64,000 bases of DNA from Magnolia sinica (GCF_029962835.1 NC_080578.1:105391759-105455758), one strand, 5' to 3'; positions 1 through 11,720 are shown, numbered from the stretch's first letter. The notes: generated by a model from the sequence alone, not told the origin. Made by a program: numbers and translations.

Positions 1-32
1 TAAAAGGCCCAAATCCAACAGCTAGAGTCCTC

Positions 33-215
33 ATTTGTCGTCATCATCATCATCTAAGCCTTATCCCAGCTAATTGGGCTTGGCTACATGACTACTTTCT
101 TGCCATTCCACTCTATCAAGGGCCATAACTTCAGTTAGACCATAGGTCATCAAATCTTTTCTTACAACCTCCACCCACGTCCCGATGTTTCCCATTGTTA
201 TATGTTGAGATGCAT
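33..215 (-). mobile_element. RTE-type LINE 3' end, copy A
   Basis: Read on the minus strand, this resembles the common 3' end of plant RTE non-LTR retrotransposons: a GGCTTAGATGATGATGATGA tail preceded by the AGCC-CAATTAGCTGGGATAA stretch. The short ATG/ATC repeat tail at the low-coordinate end fixes the orientation. Only the 3' part is present. Confidence 0.6.
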
Positions 216-744
216 TCGAGCAAACCTCTTTATGTATTTGCTAGGTATACATGTAACTGCTCAAATCAAACAGTCCAAATTTCAGCTCTGTTGGTGGATA
301 TCATTAGTGGTTAAAATGAAACAACTCAACGGTCCAGATTTAATAAATGAAATGTCCACAAGTTAGAGGTTAGGATCTTTCAATCAAATTTATTTTTGGG
401 ATGATTTCCTATCTCGATCAGATCCCATGATTTGGATGTTTTAAATTAGGTTAGATGCATGCGACATGAACGGTTGCATAATGCAAGCAGCCCCATAGGC
501 AAGGGAAAGTCCGTCACACCAAACATATTTTCGAAAAAGCGTTAGCTATAAGCTTATGAACTATTGTAATATGCCATAGTATGAAATAGCTCCCATCTAT
601 AATTTAGACTCTGCATGTCATTTCAAACGATTCAAAAAGTTGTGGCCAAAGTTTGACTCTGCTCACCAACCCGATGCAACTCTCCTCCATCCGGGCTTGA
701 GATTGGCAATGAGAGTGCAAAACTCCCACCCATGGTTTGCCGTA

Positions 745-1060
745 AAGGCCATTGTGGGGCCGTAAAGGCCTTTATGTAAAGGTAATAGCGGCAACCGTTA
801 TATGTTATGGGGTCGTAAAAGCTGTAATGGCCGTAAAAAAACCCTGTAAAGCCTGTTACGGCCCCCATAAAGCATGTAATGGTCCATTATAGGGCCAATA
901 TAGGTTTTTTAGATTTTTTAAAGATTAAAAAAGAGACTGTAATAGGCTAATAGCGTTATGGCCTCCGTAACGACTGTTACACCATGTATCGCAAAGGTAA
1001 CGGTGGTGGCCGTCATGGTCACTGTTACTGTTACGGAAGACCTTGCTCCCACTGCTGGAG
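745..1060. repeat. CCGTTAC/GTAACGG-rich repeat, copy A
   Basis: The stretch is dense in GTAACGG, CCGTAA, GGCCGTA and their complements, for example CCGTAACGACTGTTAC near 965. It resembles the second such stretch at 5270-5650. This looks like the subterminal region of a DNA transposon with many short inverted motifs; the family is not identified. Open frames here are accidental. Confidence 0.5.
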
Positions 1061-1109
1061 ATGGCGGTCAATTTTGTATGAGAAAGTTGTTCAACAAGAC
1101 TGTAATATT

Positions 1110-1225
1110 GAAAAAAATGTTAGAAGACTTGAGGAAATGTACTGTGGTACCTATTTACAAGGACGAAGGAGACATACGTAGCTGCACTAACTATTGTGGA
1201 ATTAAACTTATTGAAAATTTTTTCT
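1110..1225 (+). mobile_element. RTE LINE reverse transcriptase fragment, copy A
   Basis: The plus-strand translation contains VVPIYKDEGDIRSCTNYCGI. This matches the reverse transcriptase segment of plant RTE-clade LINEs with the shape VPIYKNKGD-x-x-x-CTNYRGI. About 35 residues survive, and the reading then runs into T-rich sequence. It lies in opposite orientation to the RTE 3' end at 33-215, so these are two separate fragments. Confidence 0.65.
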
Positions 1226-2299
1226 TCTTATTTTTATTTATTTATTTATTTTTTATTTTAAGTTTAAACTTATTGGGTAATGCTACAAAATTTTTGGGAG
1301 AAATGTATGTTCTATCGAGCTGATGATATGATTACTAGGAAACTAACAAAAATGCCACCTTATGTACCTTTTGAATTTATGGGATTACTGGCAACTCAAA
1401 TGTGGACGATGCTCATATGGTTGGGTTATTCATGGGCCGGGCTCAAATTGGATCTCGATGTTCCTGACTACGTATACCTTGGCCTACTTAAGGGGTCTTA
1501 GAACCATATTTGAGGTCCTGGATCCAGATTTGACTGGGTTCAGTTACCCATTGGGTCTTCAGACCTTTGCTCTGGGTTATAGCCAATTTGAATAAGAGCA
1601 CTTAGAGGGTTGGACCCATTGGATGAACAAATTAATTGCACACACACACACATGTGCCATGTCGATACATGGGTGGCATGTACATGGGTCTCTTGGACAT
1701 GTATGTGGGCTTAGGTCTGAACCCAACTCGATTTTTAATTAGGACCAACTGACCAAGTTGGTGGACCTGCCTATTTAAATTAGGCCAGGAACCTCGGGTG
1801 TCCATGGATTTGGGTACTTGTTGATAGCCTTGTTGCTGGGGAATCCTTGGAGATCTAGTGTAGAGGGGATCATTCATCACATAATTTAATGTGGGATCTT
1901 TGCCTATTGAGGTTTTACTGGGATTGGAGACTGTAATCAGACAAAATTTGAAGTGAGGAAGTCTGGGTTGTATATGACTAAAGTCACTCTTGGCTCTATA
2001 GACTTTTGGTTATTGAAGGGAAATCCAAAGGCTCCTTGGAAGCATTGCTTTTGTGTAATGAAATCGGGGGTGTGATTGGCCCTTCTTAATATCTTTTAGC
2101 TTAGTTCTTAGAGAGGCTAACTCCCAGGCCAATGTTTCAACCAAAGAAAGTGCAGTGAGAAGATCATTGTATGTTGGTGATACTTGTTTATTACCTTGAT
2201 GGACAGTGCCCCTACCCACTTCTATCAATAACTCTTGGATATTTGTAAAAGAAAAAAAAGAAGAAAATTACTGGTGTTATAACATGATAGATCGACTTG
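1226..2299. other. Intergenic, no gene recognised (copy A; same in copy B at 14294-15368)
   Basis: The stretch holds T-rich sequence, a short CA repeat near 1640 and unique-looking DNA. No exon-like open reading was convincing. The 72 to 82 codon minus-strand frames here have no recognisable protein and are identical in both duplicates only because the DNA is duplicated. Confidence 0.6.
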
Positions 2300-3440
2300 T
2301 TAGTAACCATAATCAATGCTTACTATTTCGGTATCGCACCCGTGGGATATAGATACGTATTGGTTATTGAACCGGACATATCATTTGTATTAGGTAATAT
2401 ATCGCACATTTTGGGAAACATGGGGAATCATTAGGAAATTGGTCGAATTTTTCAATGAAACTTCAGGTATTGTTAAAAAAGACCTTAATACACACTTTTA
2501 AATCATAACATCACAAAAAAGTGCACACAATATGTTTCCTTTGTTTAGTGTTCTAAGCTATGTGCTGTCTCACTGAACTGATGCAACTATATTCAAAGTG
2601 AATTCATAACAATTATAAAATAATTTTTCTTTTTCGAAAAATCAGAAAAAATACATGAATCAATAGATCAAGCATCATACATGTTTGATTTCGTGTTTGG
2701 AGTGTAAGATTGCAACCAATTTGGGAGAAATTGGGAAGAATTTGAAAATTTCCCAAATTTCCCCCAAATTGGACCACCTACCCTCAAATTTCGAAATTAG
2801 AGTGTATGTGATGATGATTTCATCAAACACTCTTAAATACTGCGATATTAGACTCAATTGATCCCTGCTAGAAATGAAATTTCAAAAAAACATTATATTT
2901 TAATTTAACTTCTTTTTTTCGAAAAATCACAAAACTTCATGGATCAATAGATCAGTCTTCATACATGTTTGATTTCGTGTTTGGAGAGTAAGATTGCAAC
3001 TAATTTGGATAAATTTCGAATTTTTCCAAATTAAGATTGCAACTAATTTGGAGAATTTGGGGAAAATTCGAATTTTTCCCACTTTCCCCCAAATTGGACC
3101 ACCTACCCTCAAATTTCAAAATTAGAGTGTATGTGATGATGATTTCATCAAACACTCTTAAATACTGCGATATTAGACTCAATTGATTGCTGCTAGAAAT
3201 GAAATTTCGAAAAAAAAACATTATATTTTAATTAATTTTTTTTTCGAAAAATCACAAAAACTTCATGGATCAATATATCAGTCTTCATACATGTTTGATT
3301 TCGTGTTTGGAGTGTAAGATTGCAACTAATTTGGAGAAATTTTGATTTTTTCCCAATTTCTCCCAAATTGGACCACCTACCATCAATTTTTGAAATCCAA
3401 GGTTCAAATCCTTGCTTTTTCATGCAAAACATGAAGAATC
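2300..3440. repeat. GATATCG-family element remnant with three tandem units of about 300 bp, copy A
   Basis: The left part (2325-2560) is related to 10965-11170 and 25000-25140, sharing phrases such as AAACATGGGGAA and TTTTTCAATGAAACTTCAG. After it come three tandem units anchored by ATGTTTGATTTCGTGTTTGG at about 2680, 2964 and 3290. The second unit has an extra internal duplication of about 40 bp. A fourth, diverged unit lies at 25250-25440. The minus-strand frames of 60 to 73 codons repeat with the units and are not genes. Confidence 0.7.
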
Positions 3441-3878
3441 AAGAATTACCCAGAAGGGCAGAACTATTGTTTATGAGAAAAAAAAACCATGATTGAGGGT
3501 TAAATTGATTTATTTATTAAGAACATTACTTAGAAGGGCAGAACTATTGTTTTTATTTATTTATTTTTGTTACAATTGCGTGAAATAGTTCCTATGATTA
3601 TGAATAATAAACTTTCTGGAAAACAAAAACTTGTTCTATTTTTGGAGGGGGGTGTGAAGCTTTGAAAATGAAAGAAAAGAAAAGCTATTTTTAACAGGGA
3701 AGATCAACATCAACAAGTTGCCTCTCAACAAAAATAAATAACTAAATAAGTAATAAGAAAAAAAAAAGAGGAAAAGAAGGGGGCCAACATTAGCAAATTT
3801 GGCTGGTTGAAATTGAATCTGCCTATTCAGTGTAGAACAGTCAGTTCTTGAATCAAAATATTCATTAGAACTAGTACC

Positions 3879-4210
3879 TTAGGGCCTGTTTGGTTTTCCA
3901 ATGTCCTATGAAATGCAAAGTAAATGAGCCATCATTATATTTCCAGGTGTTTGTTTAAACATGAATTATGGATTGTAAATTGAGAGTCAAATACACTTGT
4001 AAAGGAAGTAGATAAAGTAAATTGTAATTATTACTTTTTCTCATTGTAAAGCTACCATTGCTACAGTGATTTGTGGGTGAAACAAACGATGCAGCGCAAT
4101 TATCGTTGCAGTCAAATGTAAGTGATGTAACCACACAAATACATGAGTAAATAATGATTACTCATTTACAACTATTCACTGTTGTAATTGGAAAACCAAA
4201 CAGGCCCTAA
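3879..4210. mobile_element. MITE with TTAGGGCCTGTTTGG terminal inverted repeats, copy A
   Basis: The element opens with TTAGGGCCTGTTTGGTTTTC and closes with its inverse, ending CCAAACAGGCCCTAA. It is 332 bp long, AT-rich and non-coding. The tip resembles Tourist/PIF-Harbinger-like or hAT-like MITEs of plants. No clear target-site duplication was found outside the inverted repeat. A diverged relative with a SINE inside it lies at 57361-58212. It sits upstream of HDH exon 2. Confidence 0.8.
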
Positions 4211-4719
4211 GGAACCGGTCTTCTACATTGAGGCAACCTATTCATTGGTTGAACCATTGGATCAAATGAATCTGATTATTTTTTGAAAAGGAAGAGAAAA
4301 TGCATACTCTAATCTTAGTAGCCATACTTGTGAGTCTGAACTTTAGATTATCTGGATTGTTCTTCTGGTGGACCCAATCGATAGATAACCATGTCCCACA
4401 TTCTTTCCCATGGGCCAGTTAATGGAGGATCTGTACTTTGTTAAGTGGCTTGCAAAGGGACAGTTAAAAAGGATAAAATAATTGTCTAGAGTTAATGTTA
4501 AAATGACAACCTATCAGACAGTAAGGATCATCTGGTGGGGGAGATTTTACAACGCGGACCACCATGGAGTGGTTTGCGTGATTGACAGATTGTATCACAA
4601 AAAAAGGTGGGCCCCTCCTGCAAGGCAATGACCTCAAGAAAAATAAAAAAGAAAGAGGAAAAAGAAAAAGAAAATCTTTCTTTTTGTGATCTTTTCCCTT
4701 CCATTGGCAATTGTTACAG
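4211..4719. other. Upstream or intron DNA before HDH exon 2 (copy A; same in copy B at 17280-17788)
   Basis: No HDH first exon was recognised here. A purine-rich run at 4635-4676 precedes a T-rich tract, and the exon 2 acceptor TTGTTACAG ends at 4719. Confidence 0.6.
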
Positions 4720-5269
4720 GATCAGAGGGTAACCCTATCCGGTGTTCAATGAAGTCTTATAGACTATCAGAGCTCAGTCTGGTCGAGGTTGATGGCCTCA
4801 GGGCTCGTCCTCGTATTGATTTCTCTTCAATTTTCAGTGTTGTGAGTATTTTTTTCCCCTTTAGTTTAGAATGCATGCAGTTTGTCCCTTTATAGTCCCG
4901 TTAGAGTTGATAAGGTCTTGATGGATTGTTGCACGTATTTTTTATCAGGTAAATCCGATTGTTGATGATGTCCACAGTAGAGGCGATGCTGCGGTTATAG
5001 AGTTGGCGCTTCTTTGATATTTCCTTATATTATGCATATTTCAATGCTTTCAGGGTCATTGTTCCTTCTTGTATCATTATGGTCATTGATTATAATTTAA
5101 GATCTATGTTGTTTTATGTAGTTATACTGCACGCTTTGACAAAGTTATACTGGATAAAGTAGTAGAAAATGTTGCCGATCTTCCGGATCCAAAGGTGGGC
5201 CACTTTCCACTGTAATTTATTTTACAGCAATATATGCTTCACATTTGATGTGACTGTTGTTTCTATAGA

Positions 5270-5650
5270 ATACCCAACGTATTCCGTAACGGTAATCGTG
5301 GCCATAATGGTCGCCACCATTACGTTTACAATATGGGTTGTAACCACTGTTATGGCCCCTGTAACGGCCTTTACAGCCCTTAAAATTTTTTTTTTAATTG
5401 GAAAAACCCTCGAAAAACCTTTCTCTGCCCCATAACGTTGAAAAAAAAAAATCCGAAAAACCTATATCTGTCCTATAACAAACCGTTACGAGGTTGTTAC
5501 GGCCTTTAGAGGGGGCCTAATGGGCCGTTAATGGTGGTTACAATTCGTTTTTTCCATAACGGCTGTCATGGCCGTTACGATCTCTTAACGTGTAACACTT
5601 GCCACCGTTGCCTTTTTATGTGACGGCCTTTACAACACACCATGAGAATA
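5270..5650. repeat. CCGTTAC/GTAACGG-rich repeat inside HDH intron 4, copy A
   Basis: It begins near CGTATTCCGTAACGGTAATC and ends near GGCCGTTACGATCTCTTAAC, so the two ends are rough inverted copies of each other. The inside is full of GTTACGG, CCATAACGG and similar motifs. It is related to 745-1060. It is probably a MITE or a non-autonomous DNA transposon of unidentified family. Confidence 0.55.
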
Positions 5651-7402
5651 CCAGCTACATATTTATTTAAAAAACTAACTTCCTTAGCTATGGATGTGTG
5701 CTAACTTCCCTGAACAGAGCACCATGTGGTTGTATCGCTGCTACATGAGGGAGTGAGTGACCTTCATTTTTTTATGGTGCAAAACTGTACAGTAGTCTAG
5801 CCCTTCTCCATAGTTCTCCATAAAGTCATTTTTAGTGGTATGCTAGTTAGTCCTATTTACAATGCTTTATTTAAAAGCCGTAATACATATTTCATGATGG
5901 TTTGGTATGTTGCAGATATTTTGGCAGGTTCAACACTGATAGCTTTGTTTAAAGCTGTTGTGTGTATTGAGCTTCCCCATTTTCATCATCTTTGTAGTTA
6001 GTATTATCTATCAGCAGTTCTTGGATATCTTTTTTAGGTTCTAGACTTTAGAGACTACTGGATTAGGAAGCTCCTTTGAAATAAACTAGTGAATGGCTTG
6101 TGCACTGCACTTGGGGGAGTGTAAATGGGACCCTAAAGACGCCAGTGAGATGGAGGGGTGCCTCATGCACACATGCAACTATGGCACATGGCATATGCGT
6201 GAAATTTGGGCCATTGATCATGTGGGGTCCACAGTGGACATGATCTAGCTAGAAAATCAGGCCAAATAACTCAGCATTTGGGTCATATGTGTATGACATG
6301 AATGGGTGGTTAGAAAATGACAATAGTGCCGTTCAATGTACATGTGTCGCCCATCATATGAGTGGATCAACCCCATTTTGGGGCTTGTGAGACTTGCGCC
6401 ATGGGGATTGTGTGGCATGATAAGAAAGATATCCATAGTACTGCTCCCTACCTATGCTTTTCTGTGCAGATGAATGAGTCAACACTTGAACAAAATTACA
6501 AAATACCTCCATAGGAACAGTTCTCTCCATAGATTCGGTTGTTCTAAAATTTTCATGGTGAGGGTATTGTTAGAAATAGTAACCCAAGAACTTCCTTTAT
6601 CTCTAATATACATAATGCCAATAGCTTTGGACATTTTTGCGCATGCAATTAGTCTTCACAACAATGGTTAAGAGAGGGTACATTCGTCCTAAAACATAGT
6701 TGCCTGGCAGAGAACGGTTGAGATTTACCACACAAGGGACGACATAGATTTTACCACCCGCTTCCTTTCACTTCTTTTAATGTGTGTTGCCTGCACTGAC
6801 TCTCCCCTCGTTTAGCTAGCATTATGTATCTAATTAGGAAGACTCTGATGTAGGCTCTATGGGTGCCCACCCTGATGAATGCGTGACATCCACTACATAA
6901 ATTTGCTGTGTCTGCTCATTTTAGGACGTCAGAAAAATTAGGTGGATTAGGGACTCAAGTGGGCCATAGAAAGGGAAACAATGAGGATGGCTCACGTAAC
7001 GTTTCCTTCTCTATCGTTGTGCATGTAGCACATACTTACCTGTAATCCCCATCTTTCCCTCTGCCTCTCTCCCCTTAGAATTCATCTCCCTTGGGAAATA
7101 GTTTGGATCAGCCACACACTGTTTCCTCCTCCTCCTCTCTCTCCGGGGTGGGGTTGTTGCTCATATCCCTTAGTAATAAATAGTATTCTTCTTTGCGTAG
7201 TATTAACACAACGGGCATGGCACATTTTCATATTACTTTTAAGCTTCTCTCTTTGCATGCTTGATAATTGACAACACCGAGTAAAACTTTTTTTGAATTT
7301 ATATGTCTATTACTTTTGTGATGAGATTAAACAGGTGCAATTTCATGAATTGTCTACTGCGTGCAAGATATTCAATCGTTTCTTCCTTTTTCCAAACTGC
7401 AG
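5651..7402. other. HDH intron 4, remaining part (copy A; same in copy B at 18720-20479)
   Basis: Non-coding sequence between exon 4 (donor at 5195) and exon 5 (acceptor CTGCAG ending 7402). It includes a GGGTCCACAGTGGACATGAT motif near 6225 and a TC-rich run near 7120-7145. In copy B that run is followed by a 17-base G run. No other gene was seen. Confidence 0.7.
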
Positions 7403-8243
7403 CTTGATTCAGCTGTGAGAGAAGCTTTCAATGTGGTGTACGACAATATATATGCATTTTATGCTGCACAAAAGGCTCCCGAGCAAACTGTTGAGAATAT
7501 CAAAGTAAGTAATTAGTTAGGCATGGTTCATTTGGTTGTCTTATCTTTGTAGCCTAGCGTAGCATGAGGTTGCCTGCTATGTATCCGACTAGGTTGTTAC
7601 ATGCAAAAGGGTAGCAAGGTACATTGCTTCTGTGGGTCTTTATGTTCCGGGAGGGACGGCAGTTTTACCTTCGACGGCTTTGATGCTAGCAGTGGTATGT
7701 TGGTCTTATTTAGTTAGCTTTCTAGCCCTGCTGTTTCAGCATACTGTAATGTTCTATGACCGTTGATGATCTTAGGTGACATTTGGTTTCTTCTATGCAC
7801 TAGCCTGCACGGATTGCTGGGTGCAAAACCGTTGTTCTTGCAACTCCCTCGAGTCGTGATGGTAGTATCTGCAAGGTATTTTTGTTTTGTGAGAGACCTC
7901 ATAACTTATTAGAACATTGCCATTGGCCCTGCTTCTGAAAAAAACACCTCCTTATTCATTCATAGGAGGTACTGTATTGTGCCAAGAAAGCGGGCGTGAC
8001 ACATATACTCAAAGCTGGGGGAGCTCAGGTCTGAAAGCTTTGCAATCTTTTAATATGGATTGAAGTGAATATTGTATTTTTCTGTGGCCAAATGCTACCT
8101 TTAGTAATAACTTCTTTTTCCTCCCACTCTGTAGGCCATCTCAGCCATGGCTTGGGGGACTGCATCTTGTCCTAAGGTACTAGTTTTCCATTGCTTGTAT
8201 TCATAAATTATTCGTTCTTATGCATCTGTGTACATGCTAAGTA

Positions 8244-8452
8244 GGACCGTCAATGGGCCGGGTTCGGGCTGGGCCGAGGTCCGTTCCTGTCTGGCCTGCA
8301 AAGTAAACTCATGCCGTAGCGTAGCCTGTGACAATTACGCACAGCTTGGGCACAAGTCTAGCTTGAGTCTGAGACCAGCCACCTTCCGCCCATATCATGC
8401 ATGATATTGACAAAAAAAAGCCCTTGATACCTTAAACTGGCTAGGCTAGGTA
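8244..8452. mobile_element. hAT-like MITE, left part only, copy A
   Basis: Starts GGACCGTCAATGGGCCGGG, like the intact version at 21321-22247 in copy B. The right half is missing here because the sequence passes into the miniature LTR element and then Copia. Confidence 0.6.
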
Positions 8453-8785
8453 ATGTAAAGACATTTTTACACTGGGCTCGAGTGGGGTAGCCCGTGGGAT
8501 GCGGGGACACACTTGGGGTGAGTGGCTTGTGTGAGGCGGTACCCATGTGATGTGGGGCCCACGAGGGGGGTTCGGCTGAGGACCTAACCCATGAGATGTG
8601 GGGCCTGGGCTATGAGATAAATGGATTGATTTGCTACGCTCTATCAATTTGAGCTTTTAGAGTAAATGGTTAGTTGTCCTGTAACAAAGAGGTATCAGAG
8701 TGGGAGGTCTTGTGTTCGAGATTCCTCACCGGGGTTGATTAATATAGGGGCATTTTCACACCGGGCTCGAGTGGGCTAGCCTGTG
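8453..8785 (+). mobile_element. Miniature LTR element, truncated, copy A
   Basis: First LTR at about 8453-8683, then a short internal stretch with GGTATCAGAGTGGGAGGTCT, then the first roughly 45 bp of the second LTR, which stops at GCTAGCCTGTGG (8785). The next base begins Copia reverse-transcriptase coding sequence. After about 8546 the first LTR resembles copy B's second LTR more than its first. Confidence 0.7.
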
Positions 8786-10054
8786 GCCAAGATGAAAACT
8801 GTTCGTACTCTTCTGGCTATATCTTCTGTTCGCTCATGGCCACTCTCTCAGATGGATGTGAAAATTGCCTTTCTTCATGGAGACCTCCAAGAAACCGTAT
8901 ATTTGAAATCTCCTCCTGGCTCTTTAATTCCTGACAATAAGGTATGTCGCCTAAAGAAAGTCCTGTACGGCCTCAAACATGCACCGCGGGCATGGTTCCA
9001 ACGCTTTCACAATGTGGTTACGGGTGATGGCTTTACTCAAAGTGGTCATGACCCATCCTTATTTTTGCGCACCACTGCTCACGGCATTGTTATTATTCTG
9101 GTTTATGTTGATGACCTCCTACTGACTGGTAACGATGCTACTGGCATTTTGGCTTTAAAGGAAGTTCTGCAATTATCATTCAAGATGAAAGACCTCGGCC
9201 ATCTAACATATTTTCTTGGACTTGAATTTTCACGTTCCAACCGTGGGATTCTGGTCAGCCAGCGTAAATATACTAAGGATCTTCTCACCTTAGCATCATT
9301 GACGGATCAGAAGATGGTTCAGACTCCTTTAGAACTTAAAGTTCACTATGGTCGTGATGATGGTGATCTACTTGCACAGCCCGATTTATACCGCCGTCTG
9401 GTTGGGAGTCTGGTTTACTTAACTATGACTCGCCCTGATATTACCTACGCTGTCCAAGTCGTCAGTCAGTTTGTTTCTGCTCCTCGAACTCTTCATATGA
9501 CTGTGGTGTTGCGCATCCTACGGTACCTTCGTGGAACTCTAGATCGATCTCTGTTCTTCTCCTCCACGGCGACTCTAGACCTTCATGCTTATTTGAATGT
9601 TGATTGGGCCGGATGCGCTCTCACGCGAAGATCTACCACTGGCTACTGTGTTTTTCTCAGCACTTCTCTCATCTCTTGGAAGTGTAAGAAGCAGGCCACT
9701 GTTTCCAAATCGAGTATAGAAGCCAAGTATCGGGCGATGTCCGCTGCGTGTAGTGAGCTTGTCTGGTTACGTGGACTTATTTCAGACTTGAGCATTCCTC
9801 TACAGAATCCTACTCCACTCCATGTCGATAATCTCAGTGCCATTCAGATCGCCTCTAACCTAGTTTTTCATGAACGAACGAAGCATATTAAAGTTGACTG
9901 TCACTTTATTCGTGAGAAATTTCAGTCTGGGCTCATTTCTTTTCCACATGTGGCATCCCATGATTGGATTGCTGACATTCTCACCAAATCCCTCACGTCT
10001 GCATGTCACTCATTTCTTGTTGGCAAACTATTACTTGTCGATGACCAGCATTAG
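8786..10054 (+). mobile_element. Ty1/Copia polyprotein fragment: reverse transcriptase and RNase H
   Basis: An open frame of 423 codons starting just before 8786. It contains the Copia reverse transcriptase core (QMDVKIAFLHGDL, then YGLKHAPRAW, and the catalytic YVDD in VYVDDLLLTGND at 9103-9138). It then has the RNase H region (SLVYLTMTRPDITYAV, IEAKYRAMS) and the terminal ADILTKSL. Gag, protease, integrase and the start of reverse transcriptase are missing. The frame has no stop, so truncation was recent or the copy is young. The first residues (AKMKTVRTLL) belong to the conserved Copia stretch usually preceded by SPV. The 5' end is a sharp junction with the miniature LTR element. The stop is at 10052-10054. 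Confidence 0.93.
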
Positions 10055-10239
10055 TTTGAGGGGGGATGTTAGACACCTCACATACCTTGTATATCTTGTT
10101 ACCTTGTATATCTTGTTTCTATAGGTAGGGGATTCTACGTTTACTACTTTCCTTGTATAGATGGTTGTAATCTCTATATATTCAACCCCATTGGGTTGTC
10201 TCAAATACACAGAAAATCTTCTGCATCTCTCAGTTTTCA
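10055..10239 (+). mobile_element. Copia polypurine tract and 3' LTR
   Basis: Right after the RNase H stop comes the purine tract GAGGGGGGA (10058-10066). It is followed by TGTTAGACACCTCACATACC, the typical TG start of an LTR at 10067. The LTR is short and ends with a CA near 10239, though a slightly later end is possible. It includes CTCTATATATTC near 10171, a possible TATA region. There is no 5' LTR partner in the window. Confidence 0.7.
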
Positions 10240-10249
10240 CCACCAAGCA

Positions 10250-10950
10250 CATGTTTTACTTAATACAATGTTTTTTCCAAAGGAAGAATTTTATCCCCAA
10301 CTTGGAATCTTGCTGGACTATTGTTAAGTTGGTAATTCTTCTGTCATTAGCATAAAACGTCACTAGAAAGCACATCCCAAGGTTCGATGGACAAGTTTTG
10401 TCTGGTGAAATGGCACATTCCAAGCACTCGTTGACCTCTTAGATGTCCATTTATTGCAAACTAAGTATAGCTCAGTAGCCAACATGTTAGCCTAGTTCAG
10501 GATCTGAACAAAACGGCAATGCAAGTTCTGTAAAAGACTTTGAGAAAACCATGATCATCTATTCCTAGGCTGTGATTACAGCATATGCCAGATCTATCTG
10601 GTTGTCCATACACAAATTATGTTGCCTAGCAACACTGTTAGCAAGCTATATCTTGCCTTGGTATCCTAGTAACACTATGCACTTGCTTCCAATTATTCTA
10701 TTCGGTTCATCTGGAATGAGCTAAATGATTGGACTTTCATCAATAAATCTAAGCTGAAGAGCAATCTCCTTGCTGCTATTGTTCTCAGATCTCAATGCCT
10801 AGTCGAAATGTACTTTTCTTCAAATCAGAGCTGATAATAGGCAGAAAATGTTCAAAATTTTAACAATTAGGGCATTGATGGCTCATTTTGTCATCGGTCT
10901 TGCAAGAATAATGGCCATTGTGAAACGTCGTTTGATGTTAAAGCTAGGCA
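10250..10950. other. Spacer, no gene recognised
   Basis: This stretch is not duplicated in copy B. No exon, repeat or known element was recognised in it. Confidence 0.6.
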
Positions 10951-10954
10951 GTGA

Positions 10955-11720
10955 TAGTGTTCGAAATATCGGTATCGTGTTACGTATCGCATTCTTGGGA
11001 TATGGATACATATCGGTTATCGCATGGGATATATCGGTTGTATCGTGTAATGTATCTTTGTTGTTGGAAACATGGGGAAACATTGGGAAATTGGTTGAAT
11101 TTTTCAATGAAACCTCGGTGATTGTTAAAAAAGACATCAATATACACTTATAAATCAAAACATCACAAAAAACAAGTACACATAATAGGTTTTCTTTGTA
11201 TGGGGTCCTAATCTATGCGTTGTCTAATTGAATTGATGCAAGTATATTCAATATCTATTCATATAATTTATAAATCTAAGAAGACGTGTGAAAACACAAG
11301 CAATACATTCAAAAGCAAAAGAAGAATCACTAGATTAGGTTACAAACATTTTTAATGTGATGTTTGAACACAGATTGTAGACGATTTACTAGAAATTGGA
11401 AAATTTTGATTTTTTTTTATATATATATATATATAAAATTTTTTTTTCAAAATTTCACAACTCAGCCCATCTCCTCCAAATCTCAAAATCAAAGCTCCCA
11501 ATCCATGATTTTTCATGCAGAGCATGAAAAATCATGAATTTTTAACAATTTGACACTAATTTAACATGAATTACATAAAATAAGAGCATCGAAATTCGAA
11601 AATGCTCACTAGATAATATGTGAGATATATTGCACTACTTGTGCATTTCGTATCGCATTGGTGGGATACAAGATATATCGTGGGATATATCGGCCGATAT
11701 CGTCGATATTTAAAACAATG
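10955..11720. mobile_element. GATATCG-family non-autonomous element, short form
   Basis: Opens with AGTGTTCGAAATATCGGTATC and closes with CGATATCGTCGATATTTAAA, the rough inverse, so it has imperfect terminal inverted repeats of about 20 bp. It is about 760 bp, AT-rich and non-coding. It is related to 2300-2560 and to the outer parts of 24982-27548. The opposed 91 and 101 codon frames in it are chance readings. The family is not identified. Confidence 0.65.

Larger units (their letters stand above)
4720..8176 (+). pseudogene. HDH: Histidinol dehydrogenase, 3'-truncated duplicate (exons 2-9)
   Basis: Eight in-frame exons with GT-AG borders: 4720-4841, 4949-5001, 5122-5194, 7403-7504, 7593-7694, 7804-7875, 7966-8028 and 8135-8176. 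Joined, they read [11 protein letters not shown] onwards (Met at 4749), through [18 protein letters not shown] and HILKAGGAQ, to [11 protein letters not shown]. This is the N-terminal half of histidinol dehydrogenase, the NAD-dependent zinc enzyme that turns L-histidinol into L-histidine in plastids. No frameshift or stop was seen in these exons. After exon 9 the sequence passes into a miniature LTR element and a Copia fragment. Exons 10 onward, with the zinc ligands and catalytic residues, are absent, so the copy cannot encode an active enzyme. The transit-peptide exon was not found. Exon 7 reads PARIAGCK and SSRDG, where copy B has PAQIAGCK and SSCDG. Confidence 0.9.
1..8546 (+). repeat. Segmental duplication, copy A (continues left of window)
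   Basis: Bases 1-8546 match 13069-21623 almost base for base, with only scattered substitutions and small indels. The offset is 13068 at the start, 13069 through most of the block and 13077 after position 20233, because copy B has a longer G run there. The block carries RTE fragments, CCGTTAC repeats, a MITE and HDH exons 2 to 9. The left end is outside the window. The right end lies inside an LTR-like repeat. It is either a very recent duplication or an assembly duplication of two haplotypes. Confidence 0.93.

Noticed and set aside
632..868. Minus-strand 78-codon frame present in both duplicate blocks
   Set aside because: It lies across a CCGTTAC-rich repeat. Its presence twice reflects the block duplication, not conservation.
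10848..11158. Opposed 101 and 91 codon frames
   Set aside because: Both are readings through a non-coding GATATCG-family element.
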